Of a DNA stretch of 13,786 nt, positions 1-6,142 are shown in pieces (the first letter of the stretch is position 1; each line of letters begins with the position of its first letter). The notes under the pieces are model-generated. The model did no database searches and had not been told where the DNA came from. It was given only the letters and a program-made list of their open reading frames with translations. A program made the position numbers and the translations under genes. Origin of the DNA: Clostridia bacterium (GTDB taxonomy: Bacteria > Bacillota > Clostridia > Christensenellales > UBA1242); assembly GCA_017473285.1 (NCBI GenBank), contig JAFULP010000049.1, positions 1 to 13,786 on the forward strand, read 5' to 3'.

Positions 1-62
1 CAATCTCCTCAATATTTTCATAAGGCTTTAGCCGTCTTCATAGTTTCATACTTTCATATTTA
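1..62. repeat. Mini-hairpin repeat after ppdK
   Basis: This stretch directly follows the ppdK stop codon. It contains a small stem, GGC-TTTA-GCC (24-33), followed by GTCTTCAT (34-41) and two further TTTCATA-like words (44-59). The same arrangement, a small stem with a TTTA-type loop, then TCTTCAT, then TTTCATATTT, is seen at 7242-7293 directly after the ybeY stop. It therefore looks like one member of a short interspersed repeat family placed at gene ends. A transcription-end or RNA-processing role is possible. No strong terminator T-run is visible, and the element may continue beyond the window edge. Confidence 0.45.
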
Positions 63-2702
63 TTACTTATTATCTTTAATAGCGGCTTGAGCAGCAGCAA
101 GACGAGCAATTGGCACACGGAATGGGCTACAAGATACATAATTTAAGCCAATCTTGTGGCAGAATTCGATACTTGATGGGTCACCACCATGTTCACCACA
201 AATACCGCAATGCAACTTGCCATTAGCGCCCTTACCAAGACGAACAGCCATATCCATAAGTTTGCCAACACCATTAGTGTCAAGACGAGCAAATGGATCG
301 CTTTCATAAATCTTGCTACTATAGTATGATGGCAAGAACTTACCAGCGTCGTCACGGCTAAAGCCAAATGTCATTTGAGTTAAGTCGTTAGTACCAAAAC
401 AGAAGAATTCAGCGTCTTTTGCAATTTCATCAGCAGTTAAGCACGCACGAGGAATTTCCATCATTGTACCAACTTCGTATTTTAGGTTTACACCACTAGC
501 CTTAATTAATTCATCAGCAGTAGCCACTACCAATTTCTTAACAAAACTATATTCTTTGATTTCACCAACAAGTGGAATCATAATTTCAGGAACTACCTTC
601 CAATCAGCATGACGCTTTTGAACATTGATAGCAGCCTTGATTACAGCCTTAGTTTGCATTACAGCAATTTCAGGATAAGTAACTGCAAGACGGCAACCAC
701 GGTGTCCCATCATTGGGTTTGCTTCGTGCAAGTCTTGGATATATTGCTTAATTTGAGCAACTGTTTTACCCTTAGCGTCTGCCAAAGCCTTAATGTCAGC
801 TTCTTCAGTAGGCACAAATTCATGCAAAGGTGGATCTAGGAAACGAATTGTAACAGGTTGACCTTGTAAAGCTTCCATCAAGCCTTCAAAGTCTGCTTGT
901 TGCATAGGTTCGATTTTGCTTAGAGCCACTTCACGTTCTTCCACTGAATCTGAACAAATCATTTCACGGAAAGCACCAATTCTGTCTGGTTCAAAGAACA
1001 TATGCTCAGTACGGCACAAGCCAATACCTTCAGCACCTAGTTCAACAGCACGCTTAGCATCTGCTGGGCTATCAGCATTAGTACGCACGCCTAGTTTACG
1101 ATACTTATCAGCTAACTTCATAATACGGCCAAAGTAACCACTGTTAGGGTCAGCAGGAACAGTCTTGATAATTCCATCATAGATATTACCAGTAGAACCG
1201 TCAAGAGATATAGCATCTCCTTCACGATATGTTTTACCAGCAAGAGTGAAGCATTTGTTTTCTTCATCCATCTTAATATCGCCACAGCCAGATACACAGC
1301 AAGTACCCATACCACGAGCAACTACAGCAGCGTGAGATGTTTGACCACCACGAACTGTTAAAAGACCTTGTGAATATTTCATACCTTCGATATCTTCTGG
1401 GCTAGTTTCAAGACGAACAAGCACTACCTTTTCGCCTTTCTTGCCGTGAATAACTGCATCTTCAGCAGTAAACACAATAGTACCTGCAGCAGCACCTGGG
1501 CTGGCAGCAATACCCTTACCGATAACATTGTTCTTGTTAGCCACTTTTAACGCTTCAGCATCAAATTGTGGGTGCAACAACATATCAAGAGTTTTAGCAT
1601 CAATTTGCATTAATGCTTCTTGTTCACTAATCATACCTTCGTCGATTAGGTCGCAAGCAATACGGATTGCAGCGGCAGCAGTACGCTTACCGTTACGAGT
1701 TTGAAGCATATACAACTTCTTGTCTTCAATTGTAAATTCCATATCTTGCATATCACGATAGTGATTTTCAAGTGTTTTACAAATATCTAGGAATTGAGTG
1801 TAACACTCTGGCATAATTTCAGCCATTTTTGCAATAGGCATTGGAGTACGAACACCTGCAACAACGTCTTCACCTTGTGCATTCATTAGGAATTCGCCCA
1901 TCAAGCCCTTTTCACCAGTTGCTGGGTTACGAGTAAAGGCAACACCAGTACCAGAAGTTTCGCCCATATTACCAAACGCCATCATTTGAACGTTAACCGC
2001 TGTACCCCAACTATATGGAATATCGTGGTCCATACGATAAATGTTAGCACGTGGATTATCCCAAGAACGGAATACGGCTTTAACCGCTTCAAACAATTGT
2101 TCCTTAGGGTCACTTGGGAAGTCTTTACCAAGTTGATTCTTGTATTCAGCCTTAAATTGCATAGCCAATTCTTTAAGGTCTTCAGCAGTTAGGTCAATAT
2201 CAAGAGATACGCCTTTGCGTTCTTTCATTTGGTCGATAAGTTTTTCAAAATATTTCTTACCAACTTCCATAACTACATCACTGAACATTTGAATAAATCT
2301 TCTGTAACAGTCCCAAGCCCATCTTGGATTTCCAGATTTTTTAGATATAACTTCAACAACTTCGTCATTTAAACCAAGGTTCAAAATTGTGTCCATCATA
2401 CCAGGCATTGATGCACGTGCACCTGAACGAACAGATACTAGAAGTGGATTTTCCTTATCGCCAAACTTCTTACCAGTAATCTTTTCCATCTTTTCGATGT
2501 TTTCTAAGATTTCGGCTTGAATATCTGGGTTAATTTGTCTTCCATCTTCGTAGTATTGTGTACACGCTTCAGTTGAAATAGTAAAGCCTTGAGGAACTGG
2601 CAAGCCAATCTTGGTCATTTCAGCAAGGTTTGCACCTTTACCACCAAGAAGTTCTCTCATTGTAGCGTTACCTTCACTAAATAAGTAAACAAATTTCTTC
2701 AT
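63..2702 (-). CDS. ppdK: Pyruvate, phosphate dikinase
   Basis: This cytoplasmic enzyme interconverts pyruvate, ATP and phosphate with phosphoenolpyruvate, AMP and pyrophosphate. In anaerobes it often runs in the glycolytic direction. The 879-residue protein has the usual length of the family. The N-terminal ATP-grasp region begins with GGKGANLAEM (20-29), the swivelling phosphohistidine domain carries GGQTSHAAVVARGMG with catalytic His457, and the C-terminal PEP/pyruvate barrel carries CGICGEHGG with catalytic Cys835. Thr455, two residues before the histidine, is the position modified by the PPDK regulatory kinase/phosphatase in other organisms; no regulator gene lies in this window. Most relatives have Met where this protein has Gln454. 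The start at 2702 is chosen because AAAGGAG lies just upstream; a longer frame to 2753 would run back through the ribosome binding site and promoter. The gene is divergent from the small membrane-protein cluster at 2875. Confidence 0.97.
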   Translation of the reverse strand: MKKFVYLFSEGNATMRELLGGKGANLAEMTKIGLPVPQGFTISTEACTQYYEDGRQINPDIQAEILENIEKMEKITGKKFGDKENPLLVSVRSGARASMPGMMDTILNLGLNDEVVEVISKKSGNPRWAWDCYRRFIQMFSDVVMEVGKKYFEKLIDQMKERKGVSLDIDLTAEDLKELAMQFKAEYKNQLGKDFPSDPKEQLFEAVKAVFRSWDNPRANIYRMDHDIPYSWGTAVNVQMMAFGNMGETSGTGVAFTRNPATGEKGLMGEFLMNAQGEDVVAGVRTPMPIAKMAEIMPECYTQFLDICKTLENHYRDMQDMEFTIEDKKLYMLQTRNGKRTAAAAIRIACDLIDEGMISEQEALMQIDAKTLDMLLHPQFDAEALKVANKNNVIGKGIAASPGAAAGTIVFTAEDAVIHGKKGEKVVLVRLETSPEDIEGMKYSQGLLTVRGGQTSHAAVVARGMGTCCVSGCGDIKMDEENKCFTLAGKTYREGDAISLDGSTGNIYDGIIKTVPADPNSGYFGRIMKLADKYRKLGVRTNADSPADAKRAVELGAEGIGLCRTEHMFFEPDRIGAFREMICSDSVEEREVALSKIEPMQQADFEGLMEALQGQPVTIRFLDPPLHEFVPTEEADIKALADAKGKTVAQIKQYIQDLHEANPMMGHRGCRLAVTYPEIAVMQTKAVIKAAINVQKRHADWKVVPEIMIPLVGEIKEYSFVKKLVVATADELIKASGVNLKYEVGTMMEIPRACLTADEIAKDAEFFCFGTNDLTQMTFGFSRDDAGKFLPSYYSSKIYESDPFARLDTNGVGKLMDMAVRLGKGANGKLHCGICGEHGGDPSSIEFCHKIGLNYVSCSPFRVPIARLAAAQAAIKDNK

Positions 2703-2724
2703 ATTTTCTCCTTTTAACCTTTCT

Positions 2725-2753
2725 ATAATACAAAATATTAAAAAAAAAGGCAA
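2725..2753 (-). promoter_or_regulatory. Predicted ppdK promoter
   Basis: On the minus strand, TTGCCT (2753-2748) is followed after 17 bases by TATTAT (2730-2725), a sigma-A type promoter with a good -10 and a moderate -35. Transcription would begin near 2718 and give a leader of about 16 nucleotides that holds the AAAGGAG ribosome binding site. Confidence 0.6.
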
Positions 2754-2808
2754 ATGATTTTAACCACTTGCTTATAAATTAATATTATTTTAAAATTTGT
2801 TTATCATT

Positions 2809-2842
2809 AAAACACATTAACCATTGACAAGATGTGTGTTTT
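2809..2842. promoter_or_regulatory. Inverted repeat around the -35 (possible operator)
   Basis: AAAACACA (2809-2816) and TGTGTTTT (2835-2842) are exact 8-base inverted repeats separated by 18 bases. They bracket the -35 box of the small membrane-protein promoter. The arrangement would suit a DNA-binding regulator, but the sequence is simple and AT-rich, so chance is possible. Confidence 0.25.
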
Positions 2843-2852
2843 ATGATATTAT
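2824..2852 (+). promoter_or_regulatory. Strong sigma-A promoter of small membrane-protein cluster
   Basis: A consensus -35, TTGACA (2824-2829), a 17-base spacer and TATTAT (2847-2852) form a near-ideal vegetative promoter. The expected start site near 2859 gives a leader of about 16 nucleotides with AAGGGAG before the ATG at 2875. It shows that the small genes at 2875-3800 have their own transcription, opposite in direction to their conserved neighbours. Confidence 0.75.
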
Positions 2853-2874
2853 TTGGTTACTTAAGGGAGAATGT

Positions 2875-3237
2875 ATGAACGATAAACAAAAACCTAAAAT
2901 GAAAACTGAAACTAAGCGCATTATCGCCAAATTAGTATCTGGCGTACTACTAACTGGTATGGTCGCCACAAGTGGTTATGCTATATATAGCGATTCAACT
3001 AACACAAATACTACTGACACTCCATCAATTATATCATCACTAATTATTGCTGGTTGCGGTATTGGCGGTTCACTTGCGTACGGTATTGCTAGTGATTTAA
3101 AAACACAAGAACAAAGGGAAAAGATTATAAATCGCCCACGCTCGGTAGAATGTTGCATATTTACACCCGATGAAATTAATGGAATTGAAGATGATAATTT
3201 AGAAAACAATAGTGAAGAAAATAAAAATACTCTATAA
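2875..3237 (+). CDS. Small two-helix membrane protein, unknown function
   Basis: This 120-residue protein was not recognised as a known family. The N-terminus is short and basic (QKPKMKTETKR), followed by a hydrophobic segment at about residues 16-35. Next come a Ser/Thr/Asn-rich loop, a second glycine-rich hydrophobic segment at about 52-71 and a charged, Asn- and Glu-rich tail ending ENKNTL. The expected topology is a hairpin with both ends in the cytoplasm; alternatively the first segment could be a signal peptide. The start at 2875 follows AAGGGAG by six bases and a strong promoter. The next gene begins 10 bases after the stop. The protein is paralogous to the products of the next two frames: shared N-terminal QKPK with a KRxIA helix start, a shared IGxGxAYxI...DxKT segment and a shared ENxNTL end. 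It lies between ppdK and an IS, so it is probably accessory. Confidence 0.75.
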   Translation: MNDKQKPKMKTETKRIIAKLVSGVLLTGMVATSGYAIYSDSTNTNTTDTPSIISSLIIAGCGIGGSLAYGIASDLKTQEQREKIINRPRSVECCIFTPDEINGIEDDNLENNSEENKNTL

Positions 3238-3247
3238 GGAAAAATTT

Positions 3248-3427
3248 ATGAAAAACGAACAAAAACCTAAAAAAGATTATAACAAAAAGCGCCTTATTGC
3301 TGAAAAAATATTAATATCAAGCATTGTATCTTTTGCACTTTGCAGTGGTACCTCTATTATAATGTCTAATATTCATAACTCTCATATTAATAATTTAAGA
3401 GATGAGCAAGACAAGCTTTATGGCTAG
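3248..3427 (+). CDS. Short single-helix membrane protein (possible 5' half of a split gene)
   Basis: This frame encodes 59 residues: a basic N-terminus (NEQKPKKDYNKKR), one hydrophobic segment at about residues 20-42, and a polar tail ending at a TAG. AAGGA overlaps the previous stop and lies seven bases before the ATG, so translation coupled to the upstream gene is likely. The N-terminus aligns by eye with that of the protein at 2875. The product seems to lack the second hydrophobic segment and the ENxNTL tail, and both occur in the overlapping downstream frame. The two frames may therefore be one ancestral gene broken by a one-base change, or one protein made by +1 frameshifting. Which of these holds cannot be decided from one sequence. 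Confidence 0.6.
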   Translation: MKNEQKPKKDYNKKRLIAEKILISSIVSFALCSGTSIIMSNIHNSHINNLRDEQDKLYG

Positions 3428-3800
3428 TGATGAATTTAGTGAAGAGTTTAAACAACAATTTGCAACAGTTGCTGACGATTATGTTGATGGAACAATTAAC
3501 TATGAGCAATTTGAGCAACAACTTGGATATTTGCAATCCAAAGAAAACGCCAAAATGTTGCTTGAAAATTATAATAGTGAATTAAAAGATGATATAATCT
3601 CTATAGATAATGAAATACAAAACCGCACTAATAACAAAACATATAGGACTGCCACTAATATTACTATAGGAGCAATGCTTGCATCTACTGCTTCTTTGAT
3701 TGGAAGCGGTGCTGCTTATCAAATATATGATTTTAAAACAATATTTAAAGACAAGATTGCTTCAAGTGACAATCGCAAGGAAAATGAAAATACTTTATAA
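3402..3800 (+). CDS. Membrane protein with charged helical region (possible 3' half of a split gene)
   Basis: This frame encodes 132 residues if begun at 3402, or 126 if begun at the second ATG at 3420. Neither start has a convincing ribosome binding site, and the frame overlaps the previous gene by 26 or 8 bases. Residues 10-80 are charged and probably helical (SEEFKQQF, EQFEQQLGYLQSKENAK). A single hydrophobic, Gly/Ala/Ser-rich segment lies at about 87-107, and the protein ends RKENENTL. The hydrophobic segment and the tail resemble the C-terminal part of the protein at 2875. The missing start signal and this similarity suggest that the frame was once continuous with the one at 3248. A joined product of about 185 residues would have two membrane segments flanking a soluble domain. 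Confidence 0.6.
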   Translation: MSKTSFMASDEFSEEFKQQFATVADDYVDGTINYEQFEQQLGYLQSKENAKMLLENYNSELKDDIISIDNEIQNRTNNKTYRTATNITIGAMLASTASLIGSGAAYQIYDFKTIFKDKIASSDNRKENENTL

Positions 3801-3820
3801 TTAAAAAAGGCATTGGCTAA

Positions 3821-3835
3821 TAACCCGTAGGGTTA
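3821..3835. repeat. Perfect small inverted repeat at the IS edge
   Basis: TAACCC-GTA-GGGTTA is a perfect six-base stem with a three-base loop, overlapping the left tip of the IS inverted repeat (starting at 3833) by three bases. It may be the remains of a terminator for the small-gene cluster that served as a target hairpin for the IS. No T-run follows on either strand. Confidence 0.35.
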
Positions 3836-3864
3836 AAACGGACTAAAAATTAAAAAGACACATT
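3833..3864. repeat. IS left terminal inverted repeat
   Basis: The outer block TTAAAACGGAC (3833-3843) and inner block AGACACATT (3856-3864) match the right end exactly in inverse orientation; the A/T-rich spacer between them differs in sequence and by one base in length. The inner block overlaps the 3' end of orfB, whose stop is at 3850-3852. Confidence 0.85.
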
Positions 3865-4755
3865 TGCAAGAACTTGTTTCCTGAATTGCATTGGAGCAAG
3901 TTCTTGTATTTTTTCTTGTAATCTTTCATTATTATAATACCAAATAAAGTTTTTGACAACTTCTGGTATATTATTTTTTTGTAAATTTTGTTTGAGATAT
4001 ATACATTCAGATTTTAAAATTGAGAAAAACGATTCAATTGGTACATTGTCTATACAACTACCTTTTGCTGAAATGCTTTGAGTTATATTATTTTCTTTAA
4101 GCAATTTTATATATTGCCAATTAGTAAAATGCCAACCTTGGTCTGAATGTAATATTAAATGCTTTCTTTGACTATATGGAACCAACTCTATTGCAATCTT
4201 TACTGTGTCTAATACAAGTTTTAAATCTATCAAATTTGATATTTTGTATGCTATGATGGATTTATCATACATATCTTTGATAGCACAAAGATACATAAGT
4301 CCATTTTGAGCAAAGATGTAAGAAATATCTATTGACCATTTTTGATTAGAGATTAAGTAATTAAAATTTCTTTTAAGTAAATTAGGTATTTTGTGATGTT
4401 GAATTTTTGAATATCTATGAGTTCTTTTTCTAGTAATAGATTGAATATTGTTAATTTTCATATATCTATATATTGTAGGTTTAGGGATAATCGCATTATG
4501 TAAATTTTTAATTTGCATATGGAGTTGTCTAACACCCCAAGTATTATTTTTAGAATATATATCTAAAACTAATTGATTGTAACTTTCATTAAAAGCTTTG
4601 TATTTAGGTCTACCTAAATTTACCCAATCGTAGTAACCGCTTTTAGAACACGACAGCCAAGAACAAAGTTTAGATATTGAGAATTTATGTTTAAATTCAT
4701 CAATAACTAGGTATTTTTGTTTTGCTGATTTAGGTAGACAAGGAAATTTTTTAAT
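3850..4755 (-). CDS. IS3-family transposase OrfB (DDE integrase core)
   Basis: This is the catalytic half of the transposase, made as a fusion with OrfA by -1 frameshifting. The frame is open from 4755 and has no ATG until 4518, so a start at 4518 would remove the N-terminal part of the family domain, which is clearly present (KYLVIDEFKHKFSISKLC, GYYDW, WGVRQLHMQI). The rve/integrase motifs follow in order: WSIDISYI with the first Asp, LILHSDQGWHF with the second Asp, and the DNVPIESFFSILKSE region with the Glu, then WYYNNERLQEKI near the C-terminus. With OrfA the fused protein would be about 400 residues, the usual IS3-family size. No internal stop or frame damage is seen. Confidence 0.88.
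   Translation of the reverse strand: MKKFPCLPKSAKQKYLVIDEFKHKFSISKLCSWLSCSKSGYYDWVNLGRPKYKAFNESYNQLVLDIYSKNNTWGVRQLHMQIKNLHNAIIPKPTIYRYMKINNIQSITRKRTHRYSKIQHHKIPNLLKRNFNYLISNQKWSIDISYIFAQNGLMYLCAIKDMYDKSIIAYKISNLIDLKLVLDTVKIAIELVPYSQRKHLILHSDQGWHFTNWQYIKLLKENNITQSISAKGSCIDNVPIESFFSILKSECIYLKQNLQKNNIPEVVKNFIWYYNNERLQEKIQELAPMQFRKQVLANVSF
3867..3906. repeat. 10-base inverted repeat in the 3' end of orfB
   Basis: CAAGAACTTG (3867-3876) and CAAGTTCTTG (3897-3906) are perfect inverse copies with a 20-base loop. They lie just inside the left end of the IS, within the last codons of orfB. Hairpins near IS ends can block outside transcription into the transposase, but this is only a suggestion. Confidence 0.3.
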
Positions 4756-5054
4756 TCATCTCTAAGTTCTAATTCTTTTATTAATTGTTCTTTAGACATA
4801 TTTTGATAATCGTTTTTAGTCTTTTTAGGTCTTCCTTTGTTAGGTACTTCATTCTTAGTTCCTCTACCACGATTATCCACCGTTGTACCAAACTTGCGAT
4901 ATTGTTCTGCCCATTTGTACAACATTCTTTGTTGAGGAAGGTGGAATTCTTTGACAATTTGAGCTCCCGACATATGTCCATCAAGATACAAAAGAACTAT
5001 TTGATTTTTTTCTTCAATAGTCCATTTTCTGTTTTTTCTTTTGCCTTCGTACAT
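4707..5054 (-). CDS. IS3-family OrfA (helix-turn-helix DNA-binding protein)
   Basis: OrfA recognises the IS ends and forms the N-terminal part of the OrfAB transposase. The 115-residue protein begins with the typical KWTIEEKNQIVLLYLDG and GAQIVKEFHLP...MLYKWAEQYRKFG helix-turn-helix segment (about residues 10-55). A basic linker (GRGTKNEVPNKGRPKK) and an acidic/leucine-rich helix (SKEQLIKELELRDEL) follow, the latter expected to mediate oligomerisation. The start at 5054 is chosen because AAAGGAG lies six bases upstream; an in-frame ATG at 5069 would overlap that site. The frame runs 46 bases past the slippery site at 4746-4752 before stopping, so the unshifted product has a short unrelated tail. 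Confidence 0.88.
   Translation of the reverse strand: MYEGKRKNRKWTIEEKNQIVLLYLDGHMSGAQIVKEFHLPQQRMLYKWAEQYRKFGTTVDNRGRGTKNEVPNKGRPKKTKNDYQNMSKEQLIKELELRDELKNFLVYLNQQNKNT
4746..4752 (-). other. -1 programmed frameshift site of the IS
   Basis: On the minus strand the heptamer A AAA AAT lies in the orfA frame (TTA AAA AAT TTC). A simultaneous -1 slip places both tRNAs on AAA codons and continues as TTT CCT in the orfB frame, just after the orfB frame opens at 4755. This is the expected way for IS3 elements to make OrfAB. The ending AAT is less usual than AAG. No clear downstream stimulatory hairpin was found. Confidence 0.7.
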
Positions 5055-5108
5055 TATTTCTCCTTTCAATTATATTATACAAGAAAAAACACATTAAGTA
5101 AATTACTC

Positions 5109-5141
5109 AATGTGTCTTTCTTTTTTTGTTGTCCGTTTTAA
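5109..5141. repeat. IS right terminal inverted repeat
   Basis: AATGTGTCT (5109-5117) and GTCCGTTTTAA (5131-5141) are exact inverse copies of the two conserved blocks at the left end. The 5' leader of orfA lies between this repeat and 5054. Confidence 0.85.
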
Positions 5142-5211
5142 GCAAACTTGCTCCTAATTCAATGTCTTTTTTTATATATATTAAGTTGTCAAATATTTGT
5201 TTAAACTGGTA

Positions 5212-5868
5212 TTAAATAAAACTAAATGATTTTAATTCCACATCATATTTTAGCATAAGTATTGTGTTTAATAGTTTTAAGCACGATTTTTTTACACTTT
5301 CATTACTGGTTGGCACGGTTAAGGCATTAAATACCTTTTTATCAATTTCAACGGTATTAATATTATGTTGTGGTGTAAAGTCCGCCACCATTTTATCTAA
5401 ATACACTCTGCCATCTGTGTTAAACAAATTTAATTGTTCGCCCTGCTCTCCTATAAAGGTGATTATAAATTCAATTAGGCTTTGATAGGCATCTTCTTGC
5501 CCAATCTTTTTAAGCGCATTTACGCTAAGCAAAAACAAGTCACTTTCACACTTACCCTTAGGCAAAATAGTTTTTAGTATATCTACTAGCACAAAAGCGC
5601 AAATTGTTTTATTGTAGTCGTTGATTATTTGCGGAAAATTATCAATAATTACGCCCGTTTTTACTGTATTAAAATCTTTTTTGTTTATTAACTCAAATTC
5701 GGCAAGTGTAAAAGGTTGTGCCAAAGCTTTTAGCTTGGCTTTTTCCTTTTTGACCCCCACAAACTTAGCGCTAATAACCCCTTGTTCGTAGGAAAAAATG
5801 GAAGCAATCTTATCTGCTTCCAAATAATCTTTTGTACTCAAAATAATGCCTTTAACTTTTGTATCCAT
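5212..5868 (-). CDS. recO: DNA repair protein RecO
   Basis: RecO helps load RecA onto SSB-coated single-stranded DNA in the RecFOR recombination pathway. The 218-residue protein is somewhat shorter than the usual 240-260. The N-terminal OB-fold is recognisable from VKGIILSTKDYLEADKIASIFSYEQG and VGVKKEKAKLKALAQPFTLAEFEL (about residues 5-60), followed by the helical C-terminal domain (YNKTICAFVLVDIL...). Its position after era matches the conserved Firmicute order and supports the call. The ATG shares one base with the stop of the upstream 67-residue gene (TAATG), and AGGA lies about five bases before it, so the two are translationally coupled. The IS ends 70 bases past its stop. Confidence 0.9.
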   Translation of the reverse strand: MDTKVKGIILSTKDYLEADKIASIFSYEQGVISAKFVGVKKEKAKLKALAQPFTLAEFELINKKDFNTVKTGVIIDNFPQIINDYNKTICAFVLVDILKTILPKGKCESDLFLLSVNALKKIGQEDAYQSLIEFIITFIGEQGEQLNLFNTDGRVYLDKMVADFTPQHNINTVEIDKKVFNALTVPTSNESVKKSCLKLLNTILMLKYDVELKSFSFI

Positions 5869-6071
5869 TATAATCCTAAAATTTCTTCATCTTCAACTTC
5901 GTGTATATTTTCATAAGCACCAAGAATTACATTGGTGCGTAGTTCCCTTGTTGCCATATAGGTTGACATATCTAATCTGAGCATAGAAGCAAGCAACAAA
6001 TCATCCATATACGCATCCAACTTTGGATTGTTATACTTACCATTTAACACATTTTTAATTTCTTCACTCAT
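5868..6071 (-). CDS. Small protein between era and recO, unknown
   Basis: This 67-residue soluble protein was not recognised. It is acidic at both ends (MSEEIKN, HEVEDEEILGL) and has a central predicted helical part with Met- and Leu-rich segments (AYMDDLLLASMLRLDMSTYM). It starts six bases after a strong AGGGGGA ribosome binding site and its stop overlaps the recO start, so it is certainly translated with recO. In many Bacilli the small protein YqzL occupies this place between era and recO, but no resemblance in sequence or length could be seen, so the symbol is not applied. Confidence 0.75.
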   Translation of the reverse strand: MSEEIKNVLNGKYNNPKLDAYMDDLLLASMLRLDMSTYMATRELRTNVILGAYENIHEVEDEEILGL

Positions 6072-6090
6072 AATAATCCCCCTATAATAT

Positions 6091-6120
6091 ATTGTATGAT
6101 TTTTATATAAATATATGCAA
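6091..6120 (-). promoter_or_regulatory. Possible internal promoter for the small gene and recO
   Basis: On the minus strand TTGCAT (6120-6115) is followed after 18 bases by TACAAT (6096-6091). It lies in the 71-base gap after era and could drive the 67-residue gene and recO independently of the upstream operon. The region is AT-rich, so false matches are easy. Confidence 0.4.
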
Positions 6121-6142
6121 CAAAGCCTATTAACTTTACATC

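Larger units (their letters stand above)
3833..5141 (-). mobile_element. IS3-family insertion sequence, complete
   Basis: The element is about 1.31 kb with imperfect terminal inverted repeats. The left end reads TTAAAACGGAC, then a 12-base A/T-rich stretch, then AGACACATT. The right end has exactly the same two blocks in inverse orientation around a 13-base A-rich stretch. Inside are orfA (helix-turn-helix) and orfB (DDE integrase) in the -1 relation typical of the IS3 family. Both frames are open and the catalytic residues are present, so the copy may be active. Three- and four-base target duplications were looked for at the ends and not found, which could mean the tip assignment is off by a base or two. 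The copy lies between recO and the small membrane-protein cluster. Confidence 0.9.

Noticed and set aside
3850..4518. OrfB starting at the ATG at 4518, i.e. a truncated transposase
   Set aside because: The frame is open to 4755 and the missing family sequence is present upstream, so the element makes a frameshifted fusion and is not truncated.
4785..5141. A 118-codon plus-strand open frame opposite orfA of the IS
   Set aside because: It is antisense to the recognisable OrfA and extends into the terminal repeat; its Phe/Ser-rich translation is typical of an AT-rich shadow.
5153..5180. A second, decayed copy of the IS end (CAATGTCTTTTTTT) beyond the right inverted repeat
   Set aside because: The resemblance is mostly a T-run after CAATG; it is too short and simple to call.
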